From Paludibacter sp. UBA6032 (lineage in GTDB: Bacteria > Bacteroidota > Bacteroidia > Bacteroidales > Paludibacteraceae): a DNA stretch of 64,000 bases. Below the pieces are notes generated by a model that saw nothing but the letters and a program-made list of their open reading frames with translations, had not been told where the DNA came from and made no database searches. The position numbers were made by a program, and so were the translations under genes. The DNA lies in contig DIZI01000014.1 of the NCBI GenBank assembly GCA_002427885.1, positions 1-64,000 of the forward strand, given 5' to 3'. Below, piece after piece: positions 62,089-64,000 of this stretch; within the stretch, counting starts at the first letter, position 1; each line of letters begins with the position of its first letter.

Positions 62089-62100
62089 CTGCTTTTCTTA
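61929..62100. repeat. Rhs-core/hairpin repeat, cassette 1
   Basis: Same block as in the other cassettes but with more substitutions. Its hairpin is at 62071-62096. The shared pre-toxin linker is at about 61621-61815, with a small YSQD duplication. Confidence 0.88.
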
Positions 62101-62171
62101 ATGCTTCTTAGATCCCAGTTATTTGTTTTTATATCAATGTTTTTTAAGCATTGCAAGGAAACTTCCCTTGT

Positions 62172-62831
62172 TTATTCCAACTTTAATATATTAATGATAC
62201 TTTCATCAAATTTCTCTTCTGAATTAATCATTATCACCAAAAATCTTCCTTGGTATTTGTATAGTAAAAACAATGTAGGAGTTGCTTCACGTTTATAATC
62301 GAATAAAACTAAATGTTTTCCCTCCGAATTACTAAACGACATTCTCAATATTTTACCGAAGAAGCCACGATAGTTTTTTCCTTCAATTCGTTTTTTGATA
62401 GTTGATGATGCATCTAAGTTTACCTGAAATACATTATTAAACGGTAATTCATACATAATAGATGTTTCCGGTAATGGATATAAAGTCATATTATAAACTT
62501 CACCAGAGAAACCATCTAAAAAATTATTCAGATTTACATTATGTAAAAAGGTGATATTCTTTATATTTATTCGGCTTAATTCTCTATATTCAAATATTGA
62601 AATTGCAATCTTTGTTTTATATAGATAATGATAATATATATCACTTTTTCTGTTGTGTCCAATACTTACGATAGTATCCAAATCATTTATTGTTGAGTCT
62701 TTAAAAAGCCATAGATAAGTTTTGGCTTTGCTCTCTGTATTATGGCTGTTAGAAACAATATATCCAACTTTAAAACTCAAATAAATTACTATTATAATAG
62801 CAAGACTATATAAGATATATTTCTTTTTCAT
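62172..62831 (-). CDS. Probable immunity protein 0 (membrane-anchored)
   Basis: A 219-aa protein with an N-terminal membrane helix (about 4-24) and a beta-rich soluble region of about 195 residues that I do not recognise. It starts 19 bp after the toxin domain of the main Rhs gene. A single anchor points to the periplasm or cytoplasmic face. It is the immunity candidate for the active Rhs toxin of this locus. Confidence 0.65.
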   Translation of the reverse strand: MKKKYILYSLAIIIVIYLSFKVGYIVSNSHNTESKAKTYLWLFKDSTINDLDTIVSIGHNRKSDIYYHYLYKTKIAISIFEYRELSRINIKNITFLHNVNLNNFLDGFSGEVYNMTLYPLPETSIMYELPFNNVFQVNLDASSTIKKRIEGKNYRGFFGKILRMSFSNSEGKHLVLFDYKREATPTLFLLYKYQGRFLVIMINSEEKFDESIINILKLE

Positions 62832-62850
62832 ATTTTTTTTCGTTTTTGAT

Positions 62851-64000
62851 TTACCAAGCTAATGCAGCACCTGCAAGTGCTTCCGTCGCTGTAACTGCAC
62901 CAGAACTGACAATGCCACCTACAACTGCTGCCCCAATAGCAATACCTTTTACGAGTTTATCATCTAAATTTATAGTAATTCCAGCATTTGAATTTGTTCC
63001 ATTTGGAATAGTTATTCCGAGAATAAAATCACCAGTTATTACATTTTTTCCTACAGAAAATGAATCTCCAAATGTAACCGAACCATCATTACCAATAGAT
63101 AAGCCCATGGTAGACACACTAATTGGGTTGAGAAATTTATCAGTTATGACTGTTGTTTTATTTGACGGATTATTCGTTTTAAAAACATCCACATTGTAAG
63201 TGGCTTTTATTAACCCATTATTTATTAGATTTTTTGTTTCTTCCCTAACTGCCTGATTTACATCCCCTGCACTCAGCACTTGGTCCTTATTTACCGGTAT
63301 TGAACTTTGGCTCTGTTGGCCATTTTGGGAATAACTACCGTACTGTCCATCCATAAGTGGATCGCCACTGTTAGGACTGTCATGGTTATTAGACCAACCA
63401 GCTGCATAACCCTGAGCATTTCTATTGTCCTCTTGTTCTTGATTAGGTGTTACAATTAATTCACCATTTTCAATATACCACATCCCCGTCGGATCTATCC
63501 TGTTTACCGGATCATCACCACAATAGGCATAAGGACTATCCCACGGAGCTAGTTCCGCCAGCGGATCCATCGTTGTAAATCCCGGATTAGCAGCATCCTG
63601 CCAACGTGCACTGAAATCGTATTCATTCAGCCCGTGCATACGGTCTATCTCTTTGCCGCTGTAAAGATAAGGATTTGTACCGGAATTTGTTCCGGTTGGC
63701 GGAGTAATTTCCATGCCGAACGGATAGTAATCAATCTGCCCGGAAGCTGTATAGACAGTAGTGGAATGATTTAATTTGTAGTCGCTAGCCAAATTCACGC
63801 GCGTATTACCCTGATAATCCTTCAGTGAATAACAATACTTCCAGTAACTCCAATCGGAATACACGCCGCTTGTTTGTATATATCCTTCGGGAGTAAGAAT
63901 TTTGTCGATTTTCCTGTTGGTATACACGTAGTCGGCAAAGTATTCCACCGAGTCTTTCCGGCTTACATTGCTTGCGGTAAGCTCCATCGACTGTCCCAGC
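62851..64000 (-). CDS. Rhs-family protein, C-terminal part with toxin 0 (partial)
   Basis: The frame is open to the window edge, so the N-terminal bulk lies outside. An ATG at 63987 is internal (LGQSMELT). The visible part has Rhs/YD-repeat core sequence: EYFADYVYTNRKIDKILTPE, YSLKDYQGNTRVNL, YYPFGMEI, NPYLYSGKEIDRMHG, FSARWQDAANPGFTTMDPLAE and DPTGMW, the toxin boundary. The linker (PNSGDPLMDGQYG, SSIPVNKD) is shared with the orphans. The last 130 residues (toxin 0) have serine- and threonine-rich beta segments and a hydrophobic end AIGAAVVGGIVSSGAVTA; no family is recognised. Rhs proteins encapsulate and deliver such toxins to neighbouring cells; secretion genes are not in view. Confidence 0.88.
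   Translation of the reverse strand, partial: LGQSMELTASNVSRKDSVEYFADYVYTNRKIDKILTPEGYIQTSGVYSDWSYWKYCYSLKDYQGNTRVNLASDYKLNHSTTVYTASGQIDYYPFGMEITPPTGTNSGTNPYLYSGKEIDRMHGLNEYDFSARWQDAANPGFTTMDPLAELAPWDSPYAYCGDDPVNRIDPTGMWYIENGELIVTPNQEQEDNRNAQGYAAGWSNNHDSPNSGDPLMDGQYGSYSQNGQQSQSSIPVNKDQVLSAGDVNQAVREETKNLINNGLIKATYNVDVFKTNNPSNKTTVITDKFLNPISVSTMGLSIGNDGSVTFGDSFSVGKNVITGDFILGITIPNGTNSNAGITINLDDKLVKGIAIGAAVVGGIVSSGAVTATEALAGAALAW
63553..63676. repeat. Rhs-core repeat in the main Rhs gene
   Basis: The donor copy of the core shared by all cassettes. It lacks the hairpin: upstream sequence encodes normal Rhs protein (TPPTGTNSGTN). So the orphan homology begins at NPYLYSGKE. A second shared block, the pre-toxin linker, lies at about 63270-63376. 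Confidence 0.88.

Overview
The window looks like a chromosomal segment of a Bacteroidota bacterium, most likely order Bacteroidales (Paludibacter or Dysgonomonas-like, by general gene content; no species is claimed). The reasons are a SusC/SusD polysaccharide utilisation locus, an OstA-like gene downstream of a SurA-like chaperone, promoters with the Bacteroidota -7 box TAnnTTTG, few Shine-Dalgarno sequences, and an AT-rich composition. I saw no rRNA, tRNA, CRISPR array, transposase or phage gene.

Layout. (1) 1-5 kb: a 21-bp tandem repeat array, a SurA-like periplasmic isomerase, an OstA-like protein and a membrane-bound AraC regulator. (2) 5.1-11.1 kb: an envelope transport cluster (beta-barrel, SDR enzyme, MMPL/RND pump, LolA-like protein, DUF2141 protein). 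(3) 11.1-15.4 kb, minus strand: an arsenic operon arsR-rhodanese-arsC-arsC-arsM-arsN2-acr3 whose operator straddles its -7 box. (4) 15.7-18.1 kb: an ECF sigma factor operon. (5) 18.2-26.3 kb, minus strand: MgtC/DUF4010, DUF2798, an AhpD-like protein, and a tripartite RND pump with a TetR regulator and two matching operators. (6) 26.5-30.2 kb, minus strand: a second arsenic-type operon (arsR, thioredoxin-like, arsF-like, arsG-like, ferredoxin-like, arsP-like, thioredoxin) with two ArsR-type operators. (7) 30.3-44.5 kb: housekeeping genes including dnaN, an exonuclease, a tRNA methyltransferase, trxA, dnaE, a KAS III-like enzyme, aroK, asparaginase, a GNAT-nitrilase fusion and a methyltransferase. 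(8) 44.6-56 kb: a second 21-bp repeat array and a SusCD locus with two GH144-type enzymes, a GH3 glucosidase and a LamG lipoprotein; this gene set suggests beta-1,2-glucan (sophoro-oligosaccharide) use. (9) 56.3-57.1 kb: an SPFH protein. (10) 57.1-64 kb: an Rhs toxin/immunity array.

The Rhs array is the most unusual part. A partial Rhs gene enters from the right edge and ends in a variable toxin domain and an immunity gene. It is followed, all on the minus strand, by three orphan cassettes. Each has the same short Rhs core, a shared pre-toxin linker, a different C-terminal toxin and a different immunity gene. One toxin carries the D-x2-H-x3-E signature of colicin E3-type 16S rRNA nucleases; the others are unrecognised, and two are strongly hydrophobic and paired with membrane immunity candidates. 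A 26-bp hairpin repeat sits at the head of each cassette, and a fourth copy marks the left end of the array. One cassette is frameshifted, and one immunity-like gene has no toxin.

The two arsenic operons fit together. ArsC reduces arsenate, Acr3 exports arsenite, ArsM methylates it, and the ArsP-like permease of the second operon could export the toxic trivalent methylated product. Substrates of the unknown systems are inference from family membership and gene order.
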